DNA from: Roseococcus thiosulfatophilus
GTDB taxonomy: Bacteria; Pseudomonadota; Alphaproteobacteria; Acetobacterales; Acetobacteraceae
DNA length: 64,000 nt
Assembly (NCBI RefSeq): GCF_017311575.1
Contig: NZ_JAFFQY010000004.1
Coordinates: forward strand, 83,776-147,775
Reading direction: 5' to 3'
The notes under the pieces were generated by a model. It was not told the DNA's origin. It saw only the letters and a program-made list of their open reading frames with translations, and did no database searches. Made by a program: the position numbers and the translations under genes. Positions 26,476 through 35,507 of this stretch are shown one piece after another (the first letter of the stretch is position 1; every line of letters starts with the position of its first letter).

Positions 26476-27456
26476 ATGAACCGACGCACTGCCCTGCGGC
26501 TCGCCCCCGCGCTGGGCCTCGGCCTGCCGGCCCTGGCCAGCGCGCAGCCCGCCTTCCCCGACCGCGCGCTCCGCCTGGTCATTCCCTTCACGCCCGGTGG
26601 CAGCAACGACATCGTGGGCCGCCTGATCGCGGAGGGCATGTCGGCCCGCCTCGGCAAGCCCATCGTGGTCGAGAACCGCGGCGGCGCGGGCGGGCTGATC
26701 GGCAACGATTTGGTGGCCAAGGCGCCGGCCGATGGCCACACCCTGCTGCTGGCCGGCAGCGGCAGCTTCCTGATTTCCTCGCTGGTGCAGCCGCGCCTGC
26801 CCTATGACCCGGTGCGGGATTTCGCGCCGGTGGGCTATATCGGCGCGGCACCCAACGTCATCACCGTCCATCCCTCGGTCGAGGCGCGCAACCTCGCGGA
26901 TTTGCAGCGCGTGGCCCGCGCCGCGCGCACGCCGCTGCGCTTCGGCACGCCGGGCGTGGGCACCACCGGCCATGCGCTGGGGGCCATGATCGGCGTGGTG
27001 CTGGGGGTGGAGCTGGACGCCATCCATTACCGTGGCACCGGGCCGTCCATGGCGGATGCCATCGCGGGGCGGATTGATATCCTGACCAACGCCTCGGCGC
27101 CGCTGCTGCCGCCCATCGCGGCGGGGCAGCTGCGGCCGCTGGCCATCGCGGGCCGCACGCGCAGCGCCGCCCTGCCGGACCTGTTCACCAGCGTGGAACA
27201 GGGCTTCCCGGACCTCGATTCCGCCACCTGGTATGCCATCCTGACCACGGCCGGTACGCCGCCCGACCGCATCGCCGCGCTGCACGCCGCGCTGAACGCC
27301 GTGCTGGCCGAGCCCGAGGTGCGCCGCCGCCTGGTGGAGAGCGGCGTGGACGAGATCGCCCCCAGCGCCCAGCCCGCCGACCTGACGCGCTTCCTGGCCG
27401 AGGACCGCACGCGCTGGACGCAGGTGGTGGAACGCGCGCGCCTGCGCGTCGATTGA
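26476..27456 (+). CDS. Bug-family (tripartite tricarboxylate transporter) substrate-binding protein
   Basis: A 326-residue periplasmic receptor. The signal peptide ends in LPALASA (about residue 23). Family markers are FPDRALRLVIPFTPGGSNDI, IVVENRGGAGGLIGNDLVAK, and FGTPGVGTTGHALGAM with the ligand-carboxylate-binding turn. Such proteins bind carboxylates or amides and are often orphans without their own TctA/TctB; none is near here. GGAGGA lies 10-15 nt before the ATG. The following hydratase and acyl-CoA synthetase suggest a carboxylic acid that is activated to a CoA thioester. Confidence 0.9.
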   Translation: MNRRTALRLAPALGLGLPALASAQPAFPDRALRLVIPFTPGGSNDIVGRLIAEGMSARLGKPIVVENRGGAGGLIGNDLVAKAPADGHTLLLAGSGSFLISSLVQPRLPYDPVRDFAPVGYIGAAPNVITVHPSVEARNLADLQRVARAARTPLRFGTPGVGTTGHALGAMIGVVLGVELDAIHYRGTGPSMADAIAGRIDILTNASAPLLPPIAAGQLRPLAIAGRTRSAALPDLFTSVEQGFPDLDSATWYAILTTAGTPPDRIAALHAALNAVLAEPEVRRRLVESGVDEIAPSAQPADLTRFLAEDRTRWTQVVERARLRVD

Positions 27457-27466
27457 GGAACACAGC

Positions 27467-28255
27467 ATGACCGAAGACAGCGCCATCCTCCTGACCACCC
27501 ATGAGGGCGTGGCCACCCTGCGCCTCAACCGCCCCGCGCGCCGCAACGCCATTGATGACGCGACGCGCGGCCTGATGATCGAGGCGCTGGAGGCGGCGGC
27601 GGTGGACCCGGCCGTGCGCGCCCTGGTCGTCACCGGCACGGGCAGCGCCTTCTGCGCGGGCGGCGATGTGCGCGGCATGCAGCAGCGGCTCTCGGCCCCG
27701 CCCGAGGAGGTGGCCTTCAACGGCTGGCGCCGCCAGGGCCGCACCCACCGCGCCGTCGCTTTGCTGCACAACTTCCCCAAGCCCACCATCGCGGCCGTGA
27801 ACGGCGCGGCGGCGGGGCTCGGCTGCGACGTGGCCCTGTGCTGCGACTTCATCATGGCCGCCGAGAGCGCCCATTTCACCATGAGCTTCATCGCCCGCGG
27901 GCTGATCCCCGATGGCGGCGGCATGTATTTCCTGCCGCGCCGCGTGGGCCTGGCCCGCGCGAAGGAACTCGTGTTCAGCGGCCGCCGCGTGGGCGCGGCC
28001 GAGGCGCTCTCCATGGGCATGATCGAGCGCGTGGTGCCCGATGACGCGCTGATGCAGGGCGCCGAGGCCTGGGCGCGGGAACTCTCGGGCGGCTCGCTCG
28101 CCGCGCTGGCGCTGGCGAAGTCCGTCATGGACCGCTCGCTGGAGATGAGCTTCGAGGCGGTGCTGGCCGAGGGCTCCAAGGCCCAGGCCATGTGCTACAC
28201 GACGGGCGAGCACCGCGCCTCGGTGGCGGAATTCCTGGCGAAGTCCAAGCGATGA
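27467..28255 (+). CDS. Enoyl-CoA hydratase/isomerase family protein
   Basis: Crotonase-fold enzyme of 262 residues. It shows LRLNRPARRNAID near the N-terminus, the CoA/oxyanion loop GSAFCAGGDVRGM around residues 60-72, and the second oxyanion region AAVNGAAAGLGCDVALCCDF. The catalytic segment RGLIPDGGGMYFLPRRVG has Asp (PDGGG) where classical hydratases have Glu, as in PaaG-like isomerases, so isomerase or other crotonase chemistry is possible. It lies 10 bases after the receptor gene and overlaps the next start by four bases (ATGA). Confidence 0.88.
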   Translation: MTEDSAILLTTHEGVATLRLNRPARRNAIDDATRGLMIEALEAAAVDPAVRALVVTGTGSAFCAGGDVRGMQQRLSAPPEEVAFNGWRRQGRTHRAVALLHNFPKPTIAAVNGAAAGLGCDVALCCDFIMAAESAHFTMSFIARGLIPDGGGMYFLPRRVGLARAKELVFSGRRVGAAEALSMGMIERVVPDDALMQGAEAWARELSGGSLAALALAKSVMDRSLEMSFEAVLAEGSKAQAMCYTTGEHRASVAEFLAKSKR

Positions 28256-30321
28256 GCGCGCTGGGCCAGCTGCTGCGGCCACGCAGCGTCGCCGTCATCG
28301 GCGCCTCGGCCGATGCCAGCAAGATGACCGGGCGGCCGGTGGGCTACCTCCAGCGCCACGGCTTCCCGGGCGAGATCTGGCCCGTGAACCCGCGCGCCGA
28401 GACCATCGCGGGCCTGCCCTGCTTCCCCGAGGTTTCGGCGCTGCCCGGCGCGCCGGATGCCGCCATCGTGCTGCTCGGCCCCGAGCGCGCCGAGGCCGCG
28501 GTGCGGGACCTCGCCGCGCGCGGCTGCGCCGCCGCCATCGTGCTCGCCAGCGGCTATGGCGAGGCCAATGCGGAGGGCGCGGCGCGGCAGGAGGCGCTGA
28601 AGCGCGCCGCCGGCCCCATGCGGCTTCTGGGCCCCAACACCATCGGGCTGGTGAATTTGACGGACAGCATCATGCTCTCCGCCACAGGGGCACTGGAGGT
28701 GGGGGACCTGCCGGCCGGTGCCATTTCCGTCGTCTCGCAATCGGGCGGCATCTTGGGCGCGCTGCTCTCCCGCGCCGCCGACCGGGGCATCGGCTTCGCC
28801 AAGCTGGTCTCCACCGGCAATGAGGCGGATCTCGACAGCAGCGATTTGATCGCGGAGCTGGTCGAGGACGAGGCCACGCGCGTCATCGCCGTCTACATGG
28901 AGGGGCTGCGCCGGCCCGCGGCCTTCCGCGCCGCCGCCCGCCGCGCGGCCGAGCTCGGCAAGCCCATCGTGGTCTACAAGGTGGGGCGTTCGGAATCCGG
29001 GGCGCGGGCGGCGACCTCCCACACCGGGGCGCTGGCGGGCGCGGACCGCGTCTATGACGCGCTGTTCCGCCAGTCGGGCGTGATCCGCGCCGAGAGCTTC
29101 AATGATCTGCTGGACATTCCGGCGGCCCTCGCCAAGGGGCGGCGGGCGGCGGGGAACCGCGTGGCGATCCTGACCTCCACGGGCGGGGCGGGCACGCTGC
29201 TGGCCGACAATTGCGGGCTGGCGGGCATCGAGGTGCCGCCGCCCGATGCCGAAACCACCCAGCGCCTCGCCACCCTGCTGGACGAGGACCAGGCGACCGT
29301 CGGCCGCAACCCGGTGGACGTGACGCTGGCCGGGCTGCGCCCCGACCTGTTCCGGGGCGCCATCACGGCACTGTTGGACAGCCCGCTCTATGACGCGGTG
29401 GCGGTGGTGATCGGCTCCTCCGCGCTGGCGGCGCCGGACATCGTGGCGGGCGCCATCGTCGAGTGCCAGGCGCGGAGCGACAAGCCCATCCTGGCCTATG
29501 TCAGCCCGCACGCGCCGCATCTGGTGCGGCTGCTGAACGGCCAGGGCATCGCGGCCTTCGCCACGCCGGAAAGCTGCCCGACGGTGCTGCGCGCCCTGCG
29601 GGCGCCCGCGCTGCCGGCGGTGGTGGGGGCCGTGGCGGTGGACCCCGTGGCGCTGTCCGGCCTGCCCGCCGGCAACCTCAACGAGGCGGAGAGCAAGGCG
29701 ATCTTCGCCCGCTTCGGCCTGCCCGTGACGCGCGAAGTGGTGGCGCCCGACGCCGCTGCCGCGCAAGCCGCCGCGGAGGCGATGGGCGGCGAGGTGGTGC
29801 TGAAGATCCTCTCCCGCGCCATCGCCCATAAGAGCGAGCTGGGCGGGGTGCGGCTGGGCCTCAGCCCCGCCGACATCCCCGCCGCCTGCGCCGAGATGCT
29901 GGCGCGGGTCGCGGCCGCCGGCGCCCCCGCGCCCGAGGGTTTTTTGGTGCAGGAACGCCTGCGCGGCGGGGTCGAGATGATCCTGGGCTTCCACCGCGAC
30001 CCGCAGCTCGGCCCCGTTCTGCTGCTGGGCGCGGGCGGCGTGGCGGCGGAACTCTGGGAGGACACGGCGCTGCGCCTGCTGCCCCTGACCCGCGCCGATG
30101 CCGAAGCCATGCTGGAGGAGCTGAAATCCGCCCGTCTGCTGCGCGGCTTCCGCGGCGCGCCCCCGGCCGATGTGCCCGCCCTGCTGGACGCCATCATGGG
30201 TTTCGCCGCCATGGCGGGCGCGGCGGGAGAACGGCTGGTGGAGGCGGAGATCAATCCGCTCTTCGTCCTGCCGGAGGGACAGGGGGTTCGGGCGGTGGAT
30301 GGGTTGGTGGTGTTGGCCTGA
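28252..30321 (+). CDS. Acetate--CoA ligase (ADP-forming) family / acyl-CoA synthetase
   Basis: A 689-residue single-chain NDP-forming acyl-CoA synthetase. It has an N-terminal CoA-binding Rossmann domain (about 1-130, SVAVIGASADASKMTGRPVG), succinyl-CoA-ligase-like domains with the phosphorylated His257 in SHTGALAGADRVYDALFRQ, and a C-terminal ATP-grasp module (about 470-689) beginning LNEAESKAIFARFGLPVTRE and ending EAEINPLFVLPEG. It activates a carboxylic acid to its CoA thioester with ATP, or runs in reverse. Its ATG overlaps the hydratase stop, so receptor, hydratase and ligase form one operon. The specific acid is unknown. Confidence 0.88.
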   Translation: MSALGQLLRPRSVAVIGASADASKMTGRPVGYLQRHGFPGEIWPVNPRAETIAGLPCFPEVSALPGAPDAAIVLLGPERAEAAVRDLAARGCAAAIVLASGYGEANAEGAARQEALKRAAGPMRLLGPNTIGLVNLTDSIMLSATGALEVGDLPAGAISVVSQSGGILGALLSRAADRGIGFAKLVSTGNEADLDSSDLIAELVEDEATRVIAVYMEGLRRPAAFRAAARRAAELGKPIVVYKVGRSESGARAATSHTGALAGADRVYDALFRQSGVIRAESFNDLLDIPAALAKGRRAAGNRVAILTSTGGAGTLLADNCGLAGIEVPPPDAETTQRLATLLDEDQATVGRNPVDVTLAGLRPDLFRGAITALLDSPLYDAVAVVIGSSALAAPDIVAGAIVECQARSDKPILAYVSPHAPHLVRLLNGQGIAAFATPESCPTVLRALRAPALPAVVGAVAVDPVALSGLPAGNLNEAESKAIFARFGLPVTREVVAPDAAAAQAAAEAMGGEVVLKILSRAIAHKSELGGVRLGLSPADIPAACAEMLARVAAAGAPAPEGFLVQERLRGGVEMILGFHRDPQLGPVLLLGAGGVAAELWEDTALRLLPLTRADAEAMLEELKSARLLRGFRGAPPADVPALLDAIMGFAAMAGAAGERLVEAEINPLFVLPEGQGVRAVDGLVVLA

Positions 30322-30324
30322 CCG

Positions 30325-31026
30325 TCAGGCTTTACGCCAGGTCAGCACCAGCACGTCCCGGCTGCAGGGCAGGCCAGGGTCGGCGGGTTCCACCGGCGTC
30401 ACGCCATGCATCACCCGCCGGTCATCCATCACGGCCAGATCGAGCAGCCCGTCCAGGGTGAAGCGGGCGAGTTCGGCGCCCTTGGGGTCCGTCACCCGTG
30501 TCTCGCCGCCGCGCAAATTGCGGCGGGCCAGCATGGCGATGAGCACCACATCCACCCCGTCATGGTGCACGCCCTCGGGCGTGGGCAGGCCAGGGGTGCC
30601 GGCGGCGGCCTCGATGCGGAACTGGTGCATCTCGACGAACCAGGGCGTGTCGGGGTGGAGATTGTCCGCCACCTCGCGCCCCAGGGCCAGCAGGCCGGCG
30701 CAGGCGGGGTGGGCGATGGTGGCGTCCTCGACCGGGGCGAACCAGCGGTCCACGCCGCCATTCAGTGTGTTGTGGACCACCGCCTGGAAATGCGGCCGGT
30801 GCAGGCCGCGCACATGGTCGGGCCGGCCGGGCAGGGCCAGGAAGTTGGCGATGCGCCGGCGGCGATAGCGCCCGCCATCGGCCATGAAGGCGTCGGTTTC
30901 CAGCCGCTGCCAGCTCGCCGCGAAATCGGCCAGCAGGGGGGCGGGCAGGCGCAGGCGGGCCAGGCTCTCCTCCGGCCGCAGCCGCGCGAAGCCGCGGGTG
31001 CGGACCTCGTCCAGCAGCGCGGTCAT
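30325..31026 (-). CDS. 2-oxoglutarate/Fe(II) dioxygenase family protein (PF10014-like)
   Basis: A 233-residue cupin-type dioxygenase. The signature PEGVHHDGVDVVLIAML gives the HxD facial residues (His154, Asp156), followed by RRNLRGGETRV. The distal His is probably His207 in RRVMHGVTPV, and the C-terminal DVLVLTWRKA supplies the Arg/Lys-rich end. This matches the 2OG-Fe family containing L-isoleucine 4-hydroxylase-type amino-acid hydroxylases, so an amino acid or amino-acid-like substrate is plausible. The start overlaps the stop of the LutA-like gene (ATGA) and the gene ends three bases from the convergent acyl-CoA synthetase. Confidence 0.78.
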   Translation of the reverse strand: MTALLDEVRTRGFARLRPEESLARLRLPAPLLADFAASWQRLETDAFMADGGRYRRRRIANFLALPGRPDHVRGLHRPHFQAVVHNTLNGGVDRWFAPVEDATIAHPACAGLLALGREVADNLHPDTPWFVEMHQFRIEAAAGTPGLPTPEGVHHDGVDVVLIAMLARRNLRGGETRVTDPKGAELARFTLDGLLDLAVMDDRRVMHGVTPVEPADPGLPCSRDVLVLTWRKA

Positions 31027-31787
31027 GCCGGGTCTCCGATGGGGGGCGCCTCATGCGTCATGTCGGCCAGGACTTCCGCCACATGGCGCACGCGCACGGG
31101 GCTGCCCTCGCGCTTCAGGCGGCCGGCCATGTTCAGCAGGCAGCCCATGTCGCCGGCCAGAAGGGTGTCGGCGCCGGTGGCCGTGATGTCGGCCGTCTTG
31201 TCGCTGACCATGCGCGTCGAGATCTCGGGGTATTTCACGCAGAAGGTGCCGCCGAAGCCGCAGCAGATCTCGGGCTCACGCATTTCCGTCAGCGTGAGGC
31301 CCGCCACGGAGCCGAGCAGGGCGCGCGGCTGGGCCTTCACCCCCAGCTCGCGCAGGCCGGAGCAGCTGTCGTGATAGGTGGCGCGGCCGTCATAGCGCGC
31401 CGCCACCTCCTTCACGCCAAGCACATCGGTCAGGAAGGAAATCAGTTCATGCGTCTTGGCGCCCAGGCGTTCGGCCCGCGCGCGGCCCTCCGGGTCGCCG
31501 GCGGCGAAGAGGCCCGGATAGTGGTGCGAGATCATGGCCGCGCAGGAACCCGAGGGCGCCACGGTGAAGTCATAGGGCAGGAAGGCGTCAATCACCTGGC
31601 GGGCGATGTCCTGCGTCGTACGCCGGTCGCCGGAATTGTAGGCGGGCTGGCCGCAGCAGGTCTGCAGGGCGGGCACCTCCACCTGGCAGCCGGCCTCCTC
31701 CAGCAGCTTGATCGCGCTGAAGCCGACCGCGGGGCGGTGCAGGTCCACCAGACAGGTGACGAAGAGGGCGACGCGGGGCTTGGCCAT
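31023..31787 (-). CDS. LutA/LldE-like (Fe-S)-binding protein, CCG domains
   Basis: A 254-residue cytoplasmic protein with two CCG domains: VALFVTCLVDLHRPAVG, LQTCCGQPAYNSGD, then YHDSCSGLRELGV and EICCGFGGTFCVKYP. It resembles LutA/YkgE, one of three subunits of the iron-sulfur L-lactate (or related) oxidase LutABC. No lutB or lutC homologue is present. Instead it is translationally coupled to a 2OG-Fe dioxygenase. It may be an orphan heterodisulfide-reductase-type electron-transfer subunit. The assigned role in lactate use is therefore uncertain. Confidence 0.82.
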   Translation of the reverse strand: MAKPRVALFVTCLVDLHRPAVGFSAIKLLEEAGCQVEVPALQTCCGQPAYNSGDRRTTQDIARQVIDAFLPYDFTVAPSGSCAAMISHHYPGLFAAGDPEGRARAERLGAKTHELISFLTDVLGVKEVAARYDGRATYHDSCSGLRELGVKAQPRALLGSVAGLTLTEMREPEICCGFGGTFCVKYPEISTRMVSDKTADITATGADTLLAGDMGCLLNMAGRLKREGSPVRVRHVAEVLADMTHEAPPIGDPA

Positions 31788-31858
31788 GGAGGGAAATTAG
31801 GGGTGAACCGCGCGGCCGGGAATGGAGGGGCGGCGCGAATTCCGCGCATGCCAGCCCC

Positions 31859-32143
31859 TCAGATGAACTCGCCCCTGAGGAAACCCAAGGCCGGCAGGGG
31901 GCGCCACTTCCTTGGCAGGTCCGACCGGCGGATGGGTGTGACGGAATAATGCGGCACCGGCTGCTGGGAGCGGCGGAGGAAATCCTCATAGGCCCGCACC
32001 TGCTGGGCCCGCCAGGCGCGGTCTTCCAGGGCGGCGGCGCGGGAGCGGTAGATCTCGGCGACGCGATGGGCGCGGCCCACCGTGGCCACCACGGCCCACC
32101 AGCTGTCCTCATCGCCGCGCGGCACCGCCGCCAGATCGCGCAT
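31859..32143 (-). CDS. Hypothetical protein, 94 residues
   Basis: A small basic/aromatic protein read from ATG at 32143 (DLAAVPRGDEDSWWAVVATV, then VPHYSVTPIRRSDLPRKWRP and ending GEFI). It contains a helical RAAALEDRAWRAQQVRAYEDF stretch. An in-frame TTG at 32179 would add 12 residues (with FYC). No family was recognised and no clear Shine-Dalgarno was found. The frame is open with protein-like composition and no overlapping gene competes, so it is probably real. It lies downstream of the amtB terminator. Confidence 0.5.
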   Translation of the reverse strand: MRDLAAVPRGDEDSWWAVVATVGRAHRVAEIYRSRAAALEDRAWRAQQVRAYEDFLRRSQQPVPHYSVTPIRRSDLPRKWRPLPALGFLRGEFI

Positions 32144-32190
32144 GGAACAATAGAAGGGAAGGCGGCCGCGCCGGGTCAAGCGGAAGCTGG

Positions 32191-32230
32191 GAAAAAGAAA
32201 GGGCGCGCCGGAGTTCCCCCCGGCGCGCCC
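32191..32230 (-). terminator. Rho-independent terminator of glnK-amtB
   Basis: GGGCGCGCCGG and CCGGCGCGCCC form a perfect 11-bp stem around an 8-base loop. On the minus strand it is followed by TTTCTTTTTCCC. It starts 20 bases after the amtB stop. Confidence 0.85.
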
Positions 32231-32249
32231 CGTTGAAGCCCGTAGGGCG

Positions 32250-33545
32250 TCAGCCCAGGCGTTCGCCGTGCTGCGTGACGTCGAGGCCCTCGCGCTCCTC
32301 CTCGTCGGTGACGCGCAGGCCCACGATCACGTCCACCACCTTCAGGATGATGAAGGTCGCGATGGCGGTGTAGACGATGGTCACGCCCACGCCCATCGCC
32401 TGGACGATGACCTGCTGGAAGCTGCCGGCCGTCTCGCCGATGGCCTCGATGGCGAACCAGCCGGTCAGCAGCGCGCCCACGATGCCCGCCACGCCATGGA
32501 TGCCGAACACGTCCAGGCTGTCGTCATAGCCCAGCGCCTTCTTCACCGAGGTGGAGGCCCAGAAGGCGATGAGGCCCGAGGCGAAGCCGATGGCCAGCGC
32601 GCCCGTGGCGTCCACATAGCCCGCCGCCGGGGTGATGCCGACCAAGCCCGCGACGGCGCCCGAGATGGCGCCCAGCACGGACGGCTTGCCCTTGGACATC
32701 CACTCCACGAACAGCCAGGTCAGCGCGCCCATGGCGGCCGCGATCTGCGTGACCATCATGGCCATGCCGGCGTTCACGTTCGCCGCGCCGGCCGAGCCCG
32801 CGTTGAAGCCGAACCAGCCCACCCACAGCAGCGCCGCGCCGATGACGGCCAGGCTCAGGTTGTAGGGGGACATGTTGTCATGCCCGTAGCCCTTGCGGGG
32901 GCCAAGCACGAGGCAGGCGACGAGGCCCGCGACGCCCGAGTTGATGTGCACCACCGTGCCACCCGCGAAGTCCAGCACGCCCCAGCCATCCATGAAGCCG
33001 CCGCCCCAGACCCAGTGCGCGACGGGGCTGTAGACGATGATGGACCACAGGACGAGGAAGACCAGCAGCGCCGAGAACTTCATCCGGTCCGCCACCGCGC
33101 CCGTGATCAGGGCGGCGGTGATGATGGCGAAGGTCATCTGGAAGGTCATGAACACCGGCTCGGTGATGGTCGCGTCGGTGTCGTAGGGCTGGTTCCATGT
33201 CGTGGACATGTGCATCAGCAGCATCTTGCCGAGGTCGCCCACATAGGCGCCCTCGCCCGAGAAGGCGAGGCTGTAGCCGATCACGACCCAGACGATGGAG
33301 ATCAGCGCGCAGGCCGTGAAGGACTGCATCATGGTGGACAGCACGTGCTGCTTGCGGACCATGCCCGCGTAGAACAGCGCGACGCCCGGGATGGTCATCA
33401 TCAGGACGATGGCGGTGGAGGTCATCATCCAGGCCATGTCGCCCGAATTGATGGGCGAGGCCGCGGGCTCCTGCGCGGCCGCCGGCAGCGCCGACAGGGC
33501 AAGCAGCGGGGCGCTCGCCAGGGCGAGGCGCAACCAGGACGTCAT
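32250..33545 (-). CDS. amtB: Ammonium transporter AmtB
   Basis: Inner-membrane ammonium channel of 431 residues. A signal-like hydrophobic start (LALASAPLLALSALPAAAQ) precedes eleven membrane helices. Signatures are MMTIPGVALFYAGMVRKQHV, the twin pore histidines in GTVVHINSGVAGLVA and GIHGVAGIVG, and VFMTFQMTFAIITAALITGA. The C-terminal tail ends in VTDEEEREGLDVTQHGER, the conserved Amt tail that contacts GlnK. It follows glnK, the standard pair, and shares its nitrogen-responsive promoter. ATG at 33545 is preferred over the 12-codon upstream extension. A strong terminator follows. Confidence 0.96.
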   Translation of the reverse strand: MTSWLRLALASAPLLALSALPAAAQEPAASPINSGDMAWMMTSTAIVLMMTIPGVALFYAGMVRKQHVLSTMMQSFTACALISIVWVVIGYSLAFSGEGAYVGDLGKMLLMHMSTTWNQPYDTDATITEPVFMTFQMTFAIITAALITGAVADRMKFSALLVFLVLWSIIVYSPVAHWVWGGGFMDGWGVLDFAGGTVVHINSGVAGLVACLVLGPRKGYGHDNMSPYNLSLAVIGAALLWVGWFGFNAGSAGAANVNAGMAMMVTQIAAAMGALTWLFVEWMSKGKPSVLGAISGAVAGLVGITPAAGYVDATGALAIGFASGLIAFWASTSVKKALGYDDSLDVFGIHGVAGIVGALLTGWFAIEAIGETAGSFQQVIVQAMGVGVTIVYTAIATFIILKVVDVIVGLRVTDEEEREGLDVTQHGERLG

Positions 33546-33577
33546 GTTCCGAATTCTCCCAAGGTAGGGCGCGCGCA

Positions 33578-33964
<387 letters not shown>

Positions 33965-33972
33965 CTACGGGT

Positions 33973-33989
33973 ATCCAAATCCCGTGCCA
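33973..33989 (-). promoter_or_regulatory. Sigma54-like promoter of glnK-amtB
   Basis: On the minus strand the sequence reads TGGCACG, four bases, TTGGA, against the consensus TGGCACG-N4-TTGCA. The -24 GG is exact and spacing is correct; the -12 GC is GG here. It lies about 57 bases upstream of the glnK start. This is the expected promoter class for a nitrogen-controlled glnK-amtB operon. Confidence 0.6.
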
Positions 33990-34029
33990 TTCGGTTCGGG
34001 CACGATTCATCGGGGGGTTGCGCGGGGGT

Positions 34030-34046
34030 TGCCTGTTTTGCAGGCA
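34030..34046. promoter_or_regulatory. NtrC-like enhancer site
   Basis: TGCCTG and CAGGCA flank TTTTG, giving TGC-N11-GCA, the pattern of NtrC sites. It is about 40 bases upstream of the putative sigma54 promoter, a usual enhancer distance. It also sits 72 bases upstream of the divergent UbiH-like gene. Confidence 0.5.
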
Positions 34047-34117
34047 GAATCCGGGGGCGCCGGGGGGCGGGAACGCCCGACTCTTGCGCGTTCACGGAAT
34101 CAACTAAGCTGTCGCCC

Positions 34118-35350
34118 ATGAACCAGACGCTCGAAACCGAAGTCGCCATCCTGGGCGCAGGTCCCGTGGGGGCCACGCTCGCCGCCGCCCTCTCCGCCCG
34201 CGGCGTGCCCTGCGCCATCCTGGACGCGGCCCCGCTGCCGCCCATGGAGTTGCAGGGCTTCGACGGGCGGGCCTATGCCATCGCGCTCGCCTCGCGCCGG
34301 GTGCTGGAGGCCGCGGGCATCTGGGACCGCCTGCCCACCACGCCCTGCCCCATCGAGGGCATCAAGGTGGCGGATGGGCGCATCGGCGAACGTCCCTCCT
34401 CGCTGGACCTGGACTTCGAGGCGGCCGAGGTGGCGGACGACCCCTTCGGCTGGATGGTGGAGGCGCGGGCCTTGCGCGTGGCGCTCAACGCCCGCCTGCC
34501 CGAACTGCCCGGCGTGCAGGTCTTCGCGCCCATGACGGCCGAGGTGGCGCGCGACGCCGATGGCGCGACGCTTACCCTGCGGGACGGCAGGCGCGTCCGC
34601 GCCCGACTGGTGGTGGGGGCGGAGGGCCGCAACTCCCCGCTGCGCGCCGCGGCTGGCATCGGCAGCGCGCGGCATGACTACGGGCAGATCGGCATGGTGG
34701 GCGCCTTCGCCCATGAGAAGCCGCACAACAACCGCGCGCTGGAACTCTTCCTCCCCGCCGGCCCCTTCGCGCAATTGCCGCTGAACGACCAGCACGAATT
34801 CGGCACCAGCCACCTGCCGCACGCCTCGGCCTTCGTGCTGGCGGAAAGCCGCGGCGTGGCGCAGCGCCTGCTGGCCATGGACGAGGCCCGCTTCAAGCGC
34901 GAACTCCAGCGCCGCCTGGGCGACTGGCTGGGCGAGATCGAACCCATCGGCCGCCGCTGGTCCTATCCGCTGACCGCCATGCACGCGCTGCGCTACACGG
35001 CCGAGCGCATGGCGCTGGCGGGCGATTCCGCCCATGGCATGCACCCCATCGCGGGGCAGGGGCTGAACATCGGGTTCCGCGACGTGGAATCCCTCGCCCG
35101 CCTGGTGGGCGATGCCCATGCGGCCGGCGAGGATGTGGGCAGCCCCGCTTTGCTGCGCCGCTACCAGGCCGAGCGCCGGCCGGACGCGCTGATGATGATC
35201 GGCGCCACGCACGCGCTGGAGAAGCTGTTCGGCAATGACATCGGCGTGGTGCGGCTGGCGCGGCGCCTGGGCATCGCGGCGGTGGACCGCATCCCCGCGC
35301 TGAAGCGCGCCTTCGCCCGGCAGGCGATGGGGTTGCCGCTGCGCGCGTGA
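34118..35350 (+). CDS. UbiH/UbiF/VisC-family FAD-dependent hydroxylase
   Basis: A 410-residue class A flavin monooxygenase. The N-terminal dinucleotide motif AILGAGPVGATLAAALS (about 10-27), the GRNSPLR segment after LVVGAEG, and the C-terminal FAD motif GDSAHGMHPIAGQGLNIGFRDVE (about 300-320) identify the ubiquinone-biosynthesis subgroup. It should hydroxylate the aromatic ring of a polyprenylphenol intermediate at the membrane. The ring position (UbiH, UbiF, UbiI, UbiL or UbiM type) cannot be told from motifs. It is divergent from glnK-amtB and shares the short intergenic region with the NtrC-like site. Confidence 0.88.
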   Translation: MNQTLETEVAILGAGPVGATLAAALSARGVPCAILDAAPLPPMELQGFDGRAYAIALASRRVLEAAGIWDRLPTTPCPIEGIKVADGRIGERPSSLDLDFEAAEVADDPFGWMVEARALRVALNARLPELPGVQVFAPMTAEVARDADGATLTLRDGRRVRARLVVGAEGRNSPLRAAAGIGSARHDYGQIGMVGAFAHEKPHNNRALELFLPAGPFAQLPLNDQHEFGTSHLPHASAFVLAESRGVAQRLLAMDEARFKRELQRRLGDWLGEIEPIGRRWSYPLTAMHALRYTAERMALAGDSAHGMHPIAGQGLNIGFRDVESLARLVGDAHAAGEDVGSPALLRRYQAERRPDALMMIGATHALEKLFGNDIGVVRLARRLGIAAVDRIPALKRAFARQAMGLPLRA

Positions 35351-35507
35351 CGCCGTCACGCAAGTGACCAAGAAGTTTCATTCACACGGCTGATGATGGC
35401 CGTTCGCGCCGCGAATTGGCGGTTTGGCGCGGCATTTCCAACTTCCTGGGCAAGGGGACCGCAGGGTCCCGCGGCCTCCGGGCCGTCATTTCGACAGGAG
35501 TTTGGTC

